DNA of 64,000 bases from Candidatus Binatia bacterium. GTDB lineage: Bacteria; Desulfobacterota; Binatia; HRBIN30. This document shows positions 31,035 to 42,070 of this stretch, one piece after another (within the stretch, counting starts at the first letter, position 1; each line of letters begins with the position of its first letter). The notes beneath the pieces were generated by a model that was given only the letters and a program-made list of their open reading frames with translations, did no database searches and was not told where the DNA came from. Location: positions 62,001-126,000 of the forward strand of contig JAOAHD010000020.1 in the NCBI GenBank assembly GCA_026415395.1, given 5' to 3'. The position numbers and the translations under genes were made by a program.

Positions 31035-32135
31035 TCAGGCAGTGAGCAATCCTTCGAAGGTGGCAAAACCGCGGGCATTGCGCAGGAAGAGCTCCACCAA
31101 GTGATCGCGGATGTAGCCGTGGCCACCCAAGATTTGCACGCCCCGATCTGCCACCATCAGCGCCATGTTGGCCGCGTACTGCTTGGCCAGCACCGCCTCG
31201 CGGGTGGCGTCTTCGCCGCGATCGAGCTTCCAAGCTGCCTCCCAGGTGAGCAGCCGGGCAGCGTCGATCTCGATCGCCATCTCCGCCAGCATGAAGGCAA
31301 TGGCTTGTTTTTGCGCAATGTACACGCCAAAGGCCTTGCGCTCTTTCGCGTAGTCGCGGGCGTACTCGAACGACGCGCGCGCCACACCCACGGCAGCCGC
31401 GGCCAACGCGACCCGCTGCAGGTTCAGCAACCGATCCACATTGCAACCGGCGGTTCCACCTAAACGTTGTTCGGCGGGAATCCGACACTGCTCGAACGCC
31501 ACTTCGTAAGTAGCTAGGCCTTTGAGCCCCATGTTCTTCTCGCGCTCCAAGATGCGCAGCCCCGGTGTGTTGCGCTCGAGCAAGAATACGCCGACCTCGC
31601 TGCTATCGGCAACTCGGGCAAACACTGCCAAATGCTCTGCTTCCGCCGCAAGCGGAACGAAGCATTTGGTTCCTTCGAGAATGTAGGAACCGTTTTTGGG
31701 CGTGGCCGTTACCGCAAGGGAAGCGAGATCGAAGTCCCAGCGGGGCTCCACCACGGCCGCCGTTGCGGCGGTAAACGGCGTGCCCGTGTAGCGCGGCAGG
31801 ATGGCGCGCTTTTGTTCCTCCGTGCCCGCTTCGATCACCGGCACCACGAGCAAGCGCGGCGCGAGCAGGTGGCAAGCAATGGAAAGATCCGCCCAAGCCA
31901 GCTCCTCGATCACCAGTGCGCTGGTCACGGCACTGTGAGCTTCGCCCGCCCCACCGTACGCCTCGGGAATGAGCGCTTGCGTAAGCCCCAACTCCCACCC
32001 TTGCTGCACGAGGGCCGAAGGGATTTCTCCCGTCTCGTCGCTCGGCCGTGCCAGGGGGCGCACTTCTTCGCGGGCGAAGGCAGCAACGGTGTCGCGGATT
32101 AGCTGTTGCTCTTCCGACGGTTCGAAACTGACCAT
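31035..32135 (-). CDS. Acyl-CoA dehydrogenase (second copy)
   Basis: A 366-residue acyl-CoA dehydrogenase. The N-terminal helical domain (FEPSEEQQLIRDTVAAFARE) is followed by the beta-domain, where the usual (S/T)EP.AGSD motif is altered to VVEPRWDFDLAS. The C-terminal helices contain RKAFGVYIAQKQAIAFMLAE and end RGFATFEGLLTA, which carries the likely catalytic Glu. The missing SD pair suggests a substrate unlike straight acyl-CoAs, or weaker FAD contacts. The ATG at 32133-32135 has AAGGAGG 7 bp upstream. The reading frame overlaps the TetR gene by 37 bp, so regulator and enzyme are coupled and the TetR protein probably controls this operon. Confidence 0.9.
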   Translation of the reverse strand: MVSFEPSEEQQLIRDTVAAFAREEVRPLARPSDETGEIPSALVQQGWELGLTQALIPEAYGGAGEAHSAVTSALVIEELAWADLSIACHLLAPRLLVVPVIEAGTEEQKRAILPRYTGTPFTAATAAVVEPRWDFDLASLAVTATPKNGSYILEGTKCFVPLAAEAEHLAVFARVADSSEVGVFLLERNTPGLRILEREKNMGLKGLATYEVAFEQCRIPAEQRLGGTAGCNVDRLLNLQRVALAAAAVGVARASFEYARDYAKERKAFGVYIAQKQAIAFMLAEMAIEIDAARLLTWEAAWKLDRGEDATREAVLAKQYAANMALMVADRGVQILGGHGYIRDHLVELFLRNARGFATFEGLLTA

Positions 32136-32779
32136 GATGAGATCCTCCTTTTGTCCTGCTGCGCCGGCACTCGTGGCCGAGCGCTCAGCCAGGTCAGAAA
32201 CTGCTCGCTGTTTTCATCGAGAGCTCGCTTGAGGTCGAAACTCGCCGGGTCTTGGTAGTATTGAATTTCCAAGCCCATGACGGCACCGGCAAACATGCCG
32301 GCGGCAAGCTGCGCATCGACTTCGGAACGAAAGCGCCCGAGCTGCTGGCCACGCTCGACGAGGCTGGCCACGAACGCGCGGAAGCGCCGCATCATGTCGC
32401 GAAACAGCTGCTCCAGCGCTGGATATGTGTCGAGCGCTTCGACCATCAAGGTGACGATCAAGCGCCGGTGGTTGCTGCGCGTGGCGTGCTCGTGACAAAT
32501 CCGCCCGAGCGCCCGGATGGAGTCGGCAGGGTCGTCCACGGAAGCGATTTCCTGCACCACCCGGCGCTCGAATTGGCCGACGCGGTGCTTCACAGACTCG
32601 AGCAAAAGCTCCTGTTTGTCCTTGAAGTGGTAATACAAAGCCCCCTTCGTCACCCCCGCCGCCTTGGCGATGCGTTCGATCGACGTTGCCGCGTAACCGT
32701 ACTTGGCGAAGCAATCGATGGCCACGTTCAACAATTCCCGCCGCGGATTCTCTCGGCTTGAGAGCCCCTGGGAAGGCAT
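32099..32779 (-). CDS. TetR/AcrR-family transcriptional regulator
   Basis: A 226-residue repressor-type protein. The N-terminal helix-turn-helix (residues about 15-60) includes AIDCFAKYGYAATSIERIAK and AAGVTKGALYYHFKDKQEL, both canonical for TetR. The C-terminal ligand domain is helical. The start codon ATG is inside a 20-bp palindrome (32777-32796), the likely operator, so the protein probably represses itself. Its 3' end overlaps the downstream acyl-CoA dehydrogenase gene. By analogy with FadR/PsrA-type TetR proteins, an acyl-CoA ligand is likely; this is inferred from the operon. It diverges from the radical SAM gene 228 bp away. Confidence 0.93.
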   Translation of the reverse strand: MPSQGLSSRENPRRELLNVAIDCFAKYGYAATSIERIAKAAGVTKGALYYHFKDKQELLLESVKHRVGQFERRVVQEIASVDDPADSIRALGRICHEHATRSNHRRLIVTLMVEALDTYPALEQLFRDMMRRFRAFVASLVERGQQLGRFRSEVDAQLAAGMFAGAVMGLEIQYYQDPASFDLKRALDENSEQFLTWLSARPRVPAQQDKRRISSWSVSNRRKSNS

Positions 32780-32796
32780 ACTGAACGTTTAGTATG
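32777..32796. promoter_or_regulatory. Palindromic operator candidate for the TetR regulator
   Basis: CATACTGAACGTTTAGTATG is a near-perfect 20-bp palindrome: arms CATACT/AGTATG around AACGTT, with one mismatched base pair at the G/T positions. It overlaps the start codon of the TetR gene. Palindromes of this size and AT-rich arms are typical TetR operators. Its overlap with the ATG implies autorepression, possibly of a leaderless or short-leader transcript. Confidence 0.65.
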
Positions 32797-33007
32797 TTCC
32801 CGCGTCCCGGGCAAGCTGGTTTCTCCGGTCAGCGCTGTTCGAGGAGAACCCGGGTAGTGCGTGCGCGCGGAGGCGAGAGGGTGGCGCCTGGGCCGGGTCG
32901 ACGGGTCACAACGAGCTCTGCAGGGTGGGGAGTGGTTCGGCGGAGGATGACTGTGCGGGTGCGGCTTGTTTCCGGGTGAGTTCCTTCTAGAAAGCCAACG
33001 CAGGCGA

Positions 33008-33865
33008 ATGCAGCAGCGCAATATGCTCACTGTGACCGATCATTCCCGGCAGCGGGCGGGGCTCCGCTACGTTTACCCGGTATTGTCGCGGCGCTCGGGC
33101 GGACTGTCTGTGGGGGTGAACTTGAACCCGAACAATGCCTGCAACTGGCGGTGTGTGTACTGCCAGGTGGAAGGTTTGCAGCGGGGTGCCGCGCCGCGCA
33201 TCGACGTTGCGCTGCTCCATCGCGAACTGGAGGACTTCATCCGGCAGGTAGTGTGCGGAGACTATCTCGAGCGGCATTTGCCGGTGGGGTTCCGTGTGCT
33301 CAAGGACATTGCCATCTCCGGCAACGGCGAGCCGACCACAGCGAAGGAATTTGCCGAAGTGGTCGAGACCATTGGCGCAGTTCGCACGCGCTTTGGCTTG
33401 GGCGCCGCGGTGAAAACTGTGCTGATTACCAACGGCAGCCAGTTACACCACCACGGTGTGCAGGTGGGGGTGCGCTCGCTTGTACAGTGGCAGGGTGAGG
33501 TGTGGTTCAAAGTCGATCGCGCCACAGCCGAAGGGTTGTGGGAAGTCAACCGCACGCGGATCCCCGTGGCGCGCGTGGAGGAGAATGTGCGGCTCTGTGC
33601 CGAACTTTGTCCGACTTGGATCCAGACCTGCTGGTTCGCCTGCGATGGACTCCCGCCGGCGCCGGCAGAGCTCGCCGCGTATCTAGAGTTCTTGCGCCAG
33701 GTGCAAGAACGCGGTGCCAAGCTGCGAGGGGTGTTGTTGTACACCTTGGCGCGTCCGTCGGCTCAACCCGAAGGAATTCGCCTTGCGCCATTGCCTGCCG
33801 AGGCCTTGGAACGCGTGGCGGAGCGCATTCGCGCGCTCGGGCTGGAAGTGCGCGTGAGCCCCTGA
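33008..33865 (+). CDS. Radical SAM protein, function unknown
   Basis: A 285-residue protein with the radical SAM cluster motif C-N-W-R-C-V-Y-C (Cys45, Cys49, Cys52), embedded in NLNPNNACNWRCVYCQVEG. Typical downstream motifs follow: DIAISGNGEPT for SAM binding and VLITNGSQLH in strand 3-4. It has no obvious extra cysteine-rich auxiliary-cluster domain. Overall layout resembles the COG0731-like or uncharacterised radical SAM proteins that keep GNGEPT. The ATG at 33008 has a weak AGG upstream; an ATG at 33023 is also possible. It is the first gene of a rightward pair with the GH15-like lipoprotein 78 bp away, and a shared transcript is possible but not certain. Confidence 0.85.
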   Translation: MQQRNMLTVTDHSRQRAGLRYVYPVLSRRSGGLSVGVNLNPNNACNWRCVYCQVEGLQRGAAPRIDVALLHRELEDFIRQVVCGDYLERHLPVGFRVLKDIAISGNGEPTTAKEFAEVVETIGAVRTRFGLGAAVKTVLITNGSQLHHHGVQVGVRSLVQWQGEVWFKVDRATAEGLWEVNRTRIPVARVEENVRLCAELCPTWIQTCWFACDGLPPAPAELAAYLEFLRQVQERGAKLRGVLLYTLARPSAQPEGIRLAPLPAEALERVAERIRALGLEVRVSP

Positions 33866-33943
33866 CGGCGGCGGCCTGAAAGCGCTATCGGTCACGGGCT
33901 TTGTTGAGCTCGAGATTTTGCATTGTAGGGAGGCAGAACTCGC

Positions 33944-36469
33944 GTGTTTGAACAGGGACTGCGAAAGCCAAGCTGGGTCGTGGTCATGGCCTTGGTGGGG
34001 GTGGCCCTGATCGGGGGTTGCGGCTCGGATGGCGAGCCGCCCGGAGGCGCGGGAGTGGCAGCGCGTCCGCCCTGCCCGCAATTGGGCGTGCTGCCGGATG
34101 CTCCCAACGTATTCGAACTCCAGTGGGGAGCGACGAATACGAACGCCGCCTTGGGCTCGGGAAACATGACGAGCACCCTGTCTCTTTGCGGGGAGATCAC
34201 TTCTCTCAAGTGGCCCGGCCCGAGCTATTACGACCAGCTCGATTACCTCACTTCAAACGAACCCGACGCTCGCTTAAAGCCGCATTTTGGCGCGTTGGAC
34301 AGTGCAGGGGCATTCCCCGGACTCGCCTATCGTACGCGGTCCGGCCAACGTGGTTTCACCTGGCTCCGTGATTTGCCGTGGGAACACCAGCAGCAGTACA
34401 CGAACGATGCTTCCAACGTGGCACTCACGATCATGCGGAACAACGCGCTCGGACTCCTCGTGCGAGCGTACCAGTTCATTCTTCCCGAGCGAAATGTCTT
34501 GGTGAACCACTACGAAGTGGAGCGCCAAGCCAACTCTCCTGTGCAAGAGGCGACGTTGATTTTTTACAGCAACTTTGCCCCAACGATGTCGCGTCAGCCG
34601 TTGTTCCCGGTGGCCGATTGGGCGCTCGACTTTAAAAACGACCATGCCGTGGTGTACGACGCGGGGGAGCGCGCTGTGCTCCATTACCTGCCGCAGAGCG
34701 AACGAGTCGATCAGCATCGGTTGGCGCGGGTGTCGCAAATTTTGCGCGAGCCCGGCCAAGGCAATGCCCTGCAAGAGCAAGTGGCCGCGCTGATCGGAGA
34801 GTTGGACGAGCCCGGTGTCTACATTGCCATGGGGGTCCGCGGGGGTGACGATGGGTACCAGTGCGGTTTCGACCAGACGGACATCTGTAAGCTGCAAAGC
34901 CGGCTAACGGAAAACACCATTCGGGTGTTCGACCTTGGTGACACGTTTGGCGAGTTCGTCCGCATGGCGTTCCAGTGCGAGCGCCAGATCACACACCCTG
35001 ATGGACCGCTCGGGGAGTGCCGCAGCCGCTTGGGTTGGGTGTATGAAGCGGAAAGCGCTTACAGCGATGCGCTCGACGGCGTGTTGTCCGGCTCTCCCAT
35101 CGCTGCCTGCCAAGCGAACGCGGCCTTGGCGAAGCGCTTGTTGTTCGCCGGCAACCAAGCGGAGGCGACGGTGGACATTGCCATCGCCGACACCCGCGAT
35201 CACGCGTATGGCATTTTGCGCGCTACGCGGGCGGAAGACGTCAATGCCCAACGTGCCGCCACCGAGGCGTGGTGGCAACGCTTTTTGGCGCCAGCGCGCT
35301 TGCCGAACACCGACGACCCGGTGGTGCTCGCGTTCGCCAAGCGTTCGCTGATCGTCATCCGCACGGCGATGGACGAAGCGAGCGGCGGCATCGTTGCCAG
35401 CGTGAACACGCAACCACCGTACGGTGAGGATTGGCCGCGGGACGGCGCCTTCATCAACTACGCGCTCGACATCGCTGGCTACCACGAGCTCGTAACCCGC
35501 CACAACAAATTTTACGCGCGGGTACAGCGCAAGCGGCCGGCAGACTGGTCGCCCTTGTACAGCTTTGGTCCCTGTAACCGCCAGCAGCCAACATATCCGG
35601 CTTGCGTCCCCGCTGGCACCGTGGAAGCCAACTATTACACCGATCCGGTGGCCGCGATCCCCGGCCTACCCCTGTCGTTCGAAATCGATGCTGCCGGACT
35701 CGTCGTGTGGACGTTGTGGGAGCACGCCAAGTTCCTGCAGGACCCAACCGAGCGCGCGCAGTATTTGGCCGATGTGTGCTCCTCGATCGCACTCGGAGCC
35801 ACCAACCTGGCGAACTGCAAGGACGAGAGCAACAACCTCCAATGTTACGCCAACGAGGATGACACGATTCCCCTCACCCAAAGTTTGCTCGGTGCGCAAA
35901 CGGTTTGGCTGGCGTTGCAAAGCGGTATCCAGGCAGCCGAGGCGTGCGGGTTCGAGCCGGGCGAGGTGGAACGTTGGCGTGCGCGGGCGCAAGAGCTCGC
36001 CGATGCAATCCCGCGGCATTTCCTGAAGCAGGAGCCAGTGCCCCATTTGGACGGACCCCGGGCGCCGTGGGTGATTTGGCCGGTGAAATTTCTGTCGCCG
36101 TCTGACCCGCTAGCGACCACGCACGCCCAGCGACTAAAGGAGCAAGGGATCGATCCGATCCTGAAGCGCACCGCGCCAGAAAGCGGCTACAATGCCGAGC
36201 CGCTGTTGGCTCTCGCATACTTGGCGCGCCAGCGGAACGATCAGCAAGCGCTTGCCGAGCTGCGCCGTGCCGTGCAATTTTTCGTGCGCAACCTCACCAC
36301 TAACGGCACCCTGCATATCTCGGAGGCGTATGGACGCGTGCAGGTTGACCGCAACGGCGACGGGGAGGCCCCGGATTACTGGCCGCAAAACGACGTGCCC
36401 CACGTGTGGGAGCACGCGTTACTCTACACCGCGGCGATGATGGCCTTTGGCGAAGGGCCGGTCGACTAG
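33944..36469 (+). CDS. Large GH15/glucoamylase-like secreted lipoprotein
   Basis: An 841-residue exported protein. The signal ends ALIGGC, with Cys26 as the lipid-attachment site. An N-terminal beta-rich region (about residues 50-300; GSGNMTSTLSLCGEITSLKW) leads into an (alpha/alpha)6-barrel-like part. There, YGEDWPRDGAFINYALDIAG resembles the WPRDGA signature of glycoside hydrolase family 15 and related glucodextranases. A conserved late acidic stretch, PQNDVPHVWEHALLYTAAM, could contain the second catalytic Glu. The start is the GTG at 33944, with GGGAGG about 13 bp upstream. It probably degrades or remodels an alpha-glucan or other glycan at the cell envelope. The exact family is tentative; overall similarity outside the WPRDGA region is weak to the eye. 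Confidence 0.75.
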   Translation: MFEQGLRKPSWVVVMALVGVALIGGCGSDGEPPGGAGVAARPPCPQLGVLPDAPNVFELQWGATNTNAALGSGNMTSTLSLCGEITSLKWPGPSYYDQLDYLTSNEPDARLKPHFGALDSAGAFPGLAYRTRSGQRGFTWLRDLPWEHQQQYTNDASNVALTIMRNNALGLLVRAYQFILPERNVLVNHYEVERQANSPVQEATLIFYSNFAPTMSRQPLFPVADWALDFKNDHAVVYDAGERAVLHYLPQSERVDQHRLARVSQILREPGQGNALQEQVAALIGELDEPGVYIAMGVRGGDDGYQCGFDQTDICKLQSRLTENTIRVFDLGDTFGEFVRMAFQCERQITHPDGPLGECRSRLGWVYEAESAYSDALDGVLSGSPIAACQANAALAKRLLFAGNQAEATVDIAIADTRDHAYGILRATRAEDVNAQRAATEAWWQRFLAPARLPNTDDPVVLAFAKRSLIVIRTAMDEASGGIVASVNTQPPYGEDWPRDGAFINYALDIAGYHELVTRHNKFYARVQRKRPADWSPLYSFGPCNRQQPTYPACVPAGTVEANYYTDPVAAIPGLPLSFEIDAAGLVVWTLWEHAKFLQDPTERAQYLADVCSSIALGATNLANCKDESNNLQCYANEDDTIPLTQSLLGAQTVWLALQSGIQAAEACGFEPGEVERWRARAQELADAIPRHFLKQEPVPHLDGPRAPWVIWPVKFLSPSDPLATTHAQRLKEQGIDPILKRTAPESGYNAEPLLALAYLARQRNDQQALAELRRAVQFFVRNLTTNGTLHISEAYGRVQVDRNGDGEAPDYWPQNDVPHVWEHALLYTAAMMAFGEGPVD

Positions 36470-36520
36470 CGCTTTCCCGCGCGTGGGTGCCGAACGAACG
36501 GAGGCGGAGTGACCGCCCGC

Positions 36521-36784
36521 TTACGCGGCACCCGCCGAAGTGCTCGAGCCCGAACGGCCGCCTGGCTGCTTGCGCGCAGGCGGACGCGTACCGCCCCCCA
36601 GGGCTTCGACGCTGGCGATAAATTGCTCGCGTGTCACCGTGGGCGACACGCGCTGCACCTTGGCAAGAATTTTCTCGCGCTCCGCCGCGGTGCGCGCGGC
36701 GCTGAAACGCGCCCGCAGCTTCGCCAATTTCTTGCGTCGGTTGCGGCGGCGGCGAATTTCCCAACGACGGTCTTGTCGAGCCAT
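36521..36784 (-). CDS. Small highly basic protein (DUF6800-like)
   Basis: An 87-residue protein starting MARQDRRWEIRRRRNRRKKL. It has a basic N-terminal coiled-coil-like helix, then EREKILAKVQRVSPTVTREQ, and a Pro/Gly-rich C-terminus. Short proteins of this design (RRREIRRRRxRRKKL...KILxKIxRISP) occur widely in uncultured bacteria and Planctomycetes and, as I recall, are grouped as DUF6800. The function is unknown; the charge suggests RNA or ribosome contact. The ATG is preceded by GGGAGGTT, which supports translation. It is 15 bp downstream of the Rieske gene and probably shares the ATP synthase transcript. Confidence 0.78.
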   Translation of the reverse strand: MARQDRRWEIRRRRNRRKKLAKLRARFSAARTAAEREKILAKVQRVSPTVTREQFIASVEALGGGTRPPARKQPGGRSGSSTSAGAA

Positions 36785-36799
36785 AACCTCCCTCTTGTG

Positions 36800-37234
36800 T
36801 CAGAACTGTCGATCCTGCTGTGCCGCGCGGCTGGCGAACACGTACACCACACCATCGCGAACAGCCACCTCGAGCCTCTGTAAAAACTTCCCGCAGGGCG
36901 GACCGGCAACACACTCACCCGATTCGGGCAAGTACAACGCCCCATGGGTGGCGCACTGCAAGTAACGGCCGTCAGTGGTGAAAAAGCGATTTTCTACCCA
37001 ATCGAGGGTCATCGGGACGTGGCAACAGCGGTTGACGTAGGCGTAAAACTTCCCGCTGTATTTCACGAGAAAACATTCTTCCTCGTTCCCGTCGACTCGG
37101 GCAAAGAATTTCTTCGTTGTGCGATCTCCAACCTCGTCGGCGCGGGCAACAGGGATCCACTCCTCGGAACTGGAAGGCACGGCCTCGCTGTATAGCCCCG
37201 GGGAGTTGTCGCGCAATGCAACGCCGTTGCTCAT
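36800..37234 (-). CDS. Rieske [2Fe-2S] domain protein
   Basis: A 144-residue single-domain Rieske protein. Cluster ligands are Cys70 and His72 in RCCHVPMTLDW and Cys94 and His97 in CATHGALYLPESGECVAGPP. The spacing matches soluble ferredoxin-like Rieske proteins. No signal peptide or transmembrane segment is visible, so it is cytoplasmic. The second Cys in RCCH is unusual. It may act as an electron carrier or small oxygenase component; no partner is evident nearby. The ATG at 37232-37234 is preceded by GGGAGGG; an in-frame start five codons upstream is less likely. It is 31 bp downstream of atpC on the same strand and probably the tail of the operon. Confidence 0.9.
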   Translation of the reverse strand: MSNGVALRDNSPGLYSEAVPSSSEEWIPVARADEVGDRTTKKFFARVDGNEEECFLVKYSGKFYAYVNRCCHVPMTLDWVENRFFTTDGRYLQCATHGALYLPESGECVAGPPCGKFLQRLEVAVRDGVVYVFASRAAQQDRQF

Positions 37235-37265
37235 CAGCCCCTCCCGCACCGCTCACCGGCAAAAC

Positions 37266-37682
37266 TCAGGAGACTTGCCGCAAACGGGCCGCTTGAAGCC
37301 GCGCCTCGGCCCAACGCTTGCGCGCGTCGGCTTCCACATATTCGGGTGACCCGAAGGCGGCACGTTTGAGCACGGCTTCGGCACTGGCCAGTTCCTCGCG
37401 CGTGGCTTCGGCGGAGATCTGCTCCGCAGCTTGAGCGTCGTCGGCAAGGATGGTCACGATGTTGTCGCGCACCTCGGCAAAGCCGCCGCGAATGGCAACC
37501 GCTGCCTCCCGTTGATCCTTGCGATAGCGGAGGACGCCCGTTTCCAGCGAGGATAGGAACGTGACGTGTTCCGGCAGCACGCCGAACTCACCCACGGTAC
37601 CCGGGGCGGTAACCTCCTGAACCTCGGTTTCCAGGAGCGGTTGTTTCGGGGTGACGATGCGGAGCAGGAGTCGACTGGCCAT
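37266..37682 (-). CDS. atpC: ATP synthase F1 subunit epsilon
   Basis: A 138-residue protein with the N-terminal beta-sandwich (LLLRIVTPKQPLLETEVQEV, APGTVGEFGVLPEHV) and a C-terminal two-helix hairpin (EQISAEATREELASAEAVLK). It links the gamma stalk to the c-ring and inhibits ATP hydrolysis through its C-terminal helices. The start ATG at 37680-37682 follows the atpD stop by only 3 bp. It is the last of the seven ATP synthase genes in this operon. Confidence 0.95.
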   Translation of the reverse strand: MASRLLLRIVTPKQPLLETEVQEVTAPGTVGEFGVLPEHVTFLSSLETGVLRYRKDQREAAVAIRGGFAEVRDNIVTILADDAQAAEQISAEATREELASAEAVLKRAAFGSPEYVEADARKRWAEARLQAARLRQVS

Positions 37683-37685
37683 AAC

Positions 37686-39966
<2,281 letters not shown>

Positions 39967-40000
39967 GGCGACGACAGGACTCCTCGCAGGACGTTAGGGT

Positions 40001-41509
40001 TTACGGCTGGAAGATGGCTTTGAATTCGTCCAGCACGGCGTTGATTTGTGCCTTCAACGCATCATCGAGCTGTTTTTTCTCGCGGATCGCTTGCAGGATT
40101 TCCGGATGCCGATTGTCGACAAAGCGATACAGCTCGGCTTCGTACTTGCGCACGGCCTCCACTGGCAAATGGTCCACATAGCCGTTGGTGGCGGCATAAA
40201 TAATCAGGATTTGCTTTTCCACCGGTAGCGGCTCGTACTGCCCCTGTTTCAACACTTCCACCAGCCGGCTCCCGCGCGCCAACTGGCGCTGCGTGGTGGC
40301 GTCGAGGTCCGACCCGAACTGCGCGAAGGCGGCCATCTCGCGGTATTGTGCGAGTTCGATGCGAAGCGAACCGGCGACTTGCCGCATGGCGCGAATTTGC
40401 GCATTGCCGCCGACGCGCGACACCGAAATCCCGACGTTCACGGCGGGCCGCACGCCGGAGTAGAAGAGGTCCGTCTCTAGGAAGATCTGCCCGTCGGTAA
40501 TTGAAATCACGTTGGTGGGGATGTATGCCGAGACGTCGCCCGCTTGTGTCTCGATGATCGGCAGCGCAGTCAGCGAGCCGCCGCCTTTCTCGTCGCTCAT
40601 TTTGGCGGCCCGTTCGAGAAGCCGCGAGTGCAGATAGAACACGTCGCCCGGATACGCTTCGCGGCCGGGCGGACGGCGTAAGAGCAACGAGAGCTGCCGG
40701 TATGCCACCGCGTGTTTGGAGAGATCATCGTAAATCACCAGCGCATGTCGCGCGGTGTCGCGGAAGTATTCGCCCATCGCACAGCCGGCGTAGGGAGCAA
40801 TGAACTGCAAGGGCGCAGCTTCGGAGGCGGTGGCGGCTACGACGATCGTGTAGTCCATGGCGCCAAAACGCGTGAGCTTTTCCACCACTTGCGCGACTGT
40901 AGAGCGCTTTTGCCCCACGGCAACGTAAATGCAAAAGACGTCGCCGCCTTTCTGGTTGATGATCGTGTCAACGGCCACGGCAGTCTTGCCAGTTTGGCGG
41001 TCGCCAATGATCAGCTCCCGTTGCCCGCGGCCGATGGGGATCATCGAGTCGATGGCTTTGATGCCCGTTTGCAGGGGCTCTTTCACCGGCTGGCGCCACA
41101 CAATGCCCGGGGCCTTCAGCTCGATCCGACGGGTCTCGGTGGCTTCGATCGGCCCTTTGCCATCGATCGGTTGGCCGAGCGCGTTCACCACCCGCCCGAG
41201 CAGCGCCTCGCCGACGGGCACTTCGGCAATGCGGCCGGTGCGCCGCACCTCGTCGCCTTCTTTGATCAGGTGCGCTTCACCGAAGATGGCGGCACCGACG
41301 TTGTCCTCTTCAAGGTTGAGCACCATGCCGTAGATGCCATGTGGAAATTCCAGCAGCTCACCGGCAGCAGCCTCTGCCAACCCGTAAATGCGCGCGATGC
41401 CATCGCCCGCCGACAACACGCGGCCCGTTTCGCGGATTTCAATTTCGCGTCCGTATTGGGCAATTTGCTGTTTGATGACTTCGCTGATCTCAGCCGGTCG
41501 GATTTGCAT
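40001..41509 (-). CDS. atpA: ATP synthase F1 subunit alpha
   Basis: A 502-residue regulatory nucleotide-binding subunit. It begins with [17 protein letters not shown], the helix that contacts the delta subunit. The P-loop is [20 protein letters not shown], and the arginine finger lies in the conserved [18 protein letters not shown] region. The length is normal for alpha. The ATG at 41507-41509 is preceded by a purine-rich GAGGAG about 6 bp upstream. It is 18 bp downstream of atpH and 34 bp upstream of atpG. Confidence 0.97.
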   Translation of the reverse strand: MQIRPAEISEVIKQQIAQYGREIEIRETGRVLSAGDGIARIYGLAEAAAGELLEFPHGIYGMVLNLEEDNVGAAIFGEAHLIKEGDEVRRTGRIAEVPVGEALLGRVVNALGQPIDGKGPIEATETRRIELKAPGIVWRQPVKEPLQTGIKAIDSMIPIGRGQRELIIGDRQTGKTAVAVDTIINQKGGDVFCIYVAVGQKRSTVAQVVEKLTRFGAMDYTIVVAATASEAAPLQFIAPYAGCAMGEYFRDTARHALVIYDDLSKHAVAYRQLSLLLRRPPGREAYPGDVFYLHSRLLERAAKMSDEKGGGSLTALPIIETQAGDVSAYIPTNVISITDGQIFLETDLFYSGVRPAVNVGISVSRVGGNAQIRAMRQVAGSLRIELAQYREMAAFAQFGSDLDATTQRQLARGSRLVEVLKQGQYEPLPVEKQILIIYAATNGYVDHLPVEAVRKYEAELYRFVDNRHPEILQAIREKKQLDDALKAQINAVLDEFKAIFQP

Positions 41510-41527
41510 CGTTTTCTGGTCTCCTCC

Positions 41528-42070
41528 TCAGTGAGATACGCCCGCACCGAGACGGGCGACGAGTACGTGAAGTTGATTGGCCACGCTGGCATCGAAGACC
41601 TTGCCCTCGACTTCGACAACGAATCCGCCCACAAGGGAAGGATCTTCGGTGACCGTAGCAATCACCGTTTTTCCCGTGCGCTGTTGCAAGAGCTGCACGA
41701 TGCGGTCGAGCTGCGCTTGGGTCAGCGCCGCGGCACTGACAATGCGGGCACGGGTCCGGTTGTGTAGCTCGTCGAGCAGCCGTTCGTAGTGATCGCGAAT
41801 GGTGGGGAGTTCGCGCAGGCGCTTGTGTTCGGCGAGATAGTCGAGGAATCGGCCGAACAGGTCCGATAGTCGAAGCTGCTCCCGCACCACGCTGGTAAGC
41901 TGCCGGCGTTCCGGAGCGGTGAGTAACGGGTTGTTCCATGCCGAAGCCAGCTCCGGGCTCCGCACGAGCTCGGCAAGCTGGTTGAGCTCGCTTCCAATCG
42001 TGTCTTCCAGGTTTTGTTCGCGAGCGAGCGCGAACAAGGCTTTGGCGTACCGCCGGGCTACCGCACTCAT
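41528..42070 (-). CDS. atpH: ATP synthase F1 subunit delta
   Basis: A 180-residue protein of the OSCP/delta family. The N-terminal six-helix bundle begins MSAVARRYAKALFALAREQN, and the C-terminal domain ends with the conserved LVGGFVVEVEGKVFDASVAN, typical of delta subunits. It caps the alpha3beta3 hexamer and joins it to the b/b' stalk. The ATG at 42068-42070 overlaps the atpF stop as ATGA, so translation is coupled. A longer frame exists upstream, but it lies within atpF. Confidence 0.94.
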   Translation of the reverse strand: MSAVARRYAKALFALAREQNLEDTIGSELNQLAELVRSPELASAWNNPLLTAPERRQLTSVVREQLRLSDLFGRFLDYLAEHKRLRELPTIRDHYERLLDELHNRTRARIVSAAALTQAQLDRIVQLLQQRTGKTVIATVTEDPSLVGGFVVEVEGKVFDASVANQLHVLVARLGAGVSH

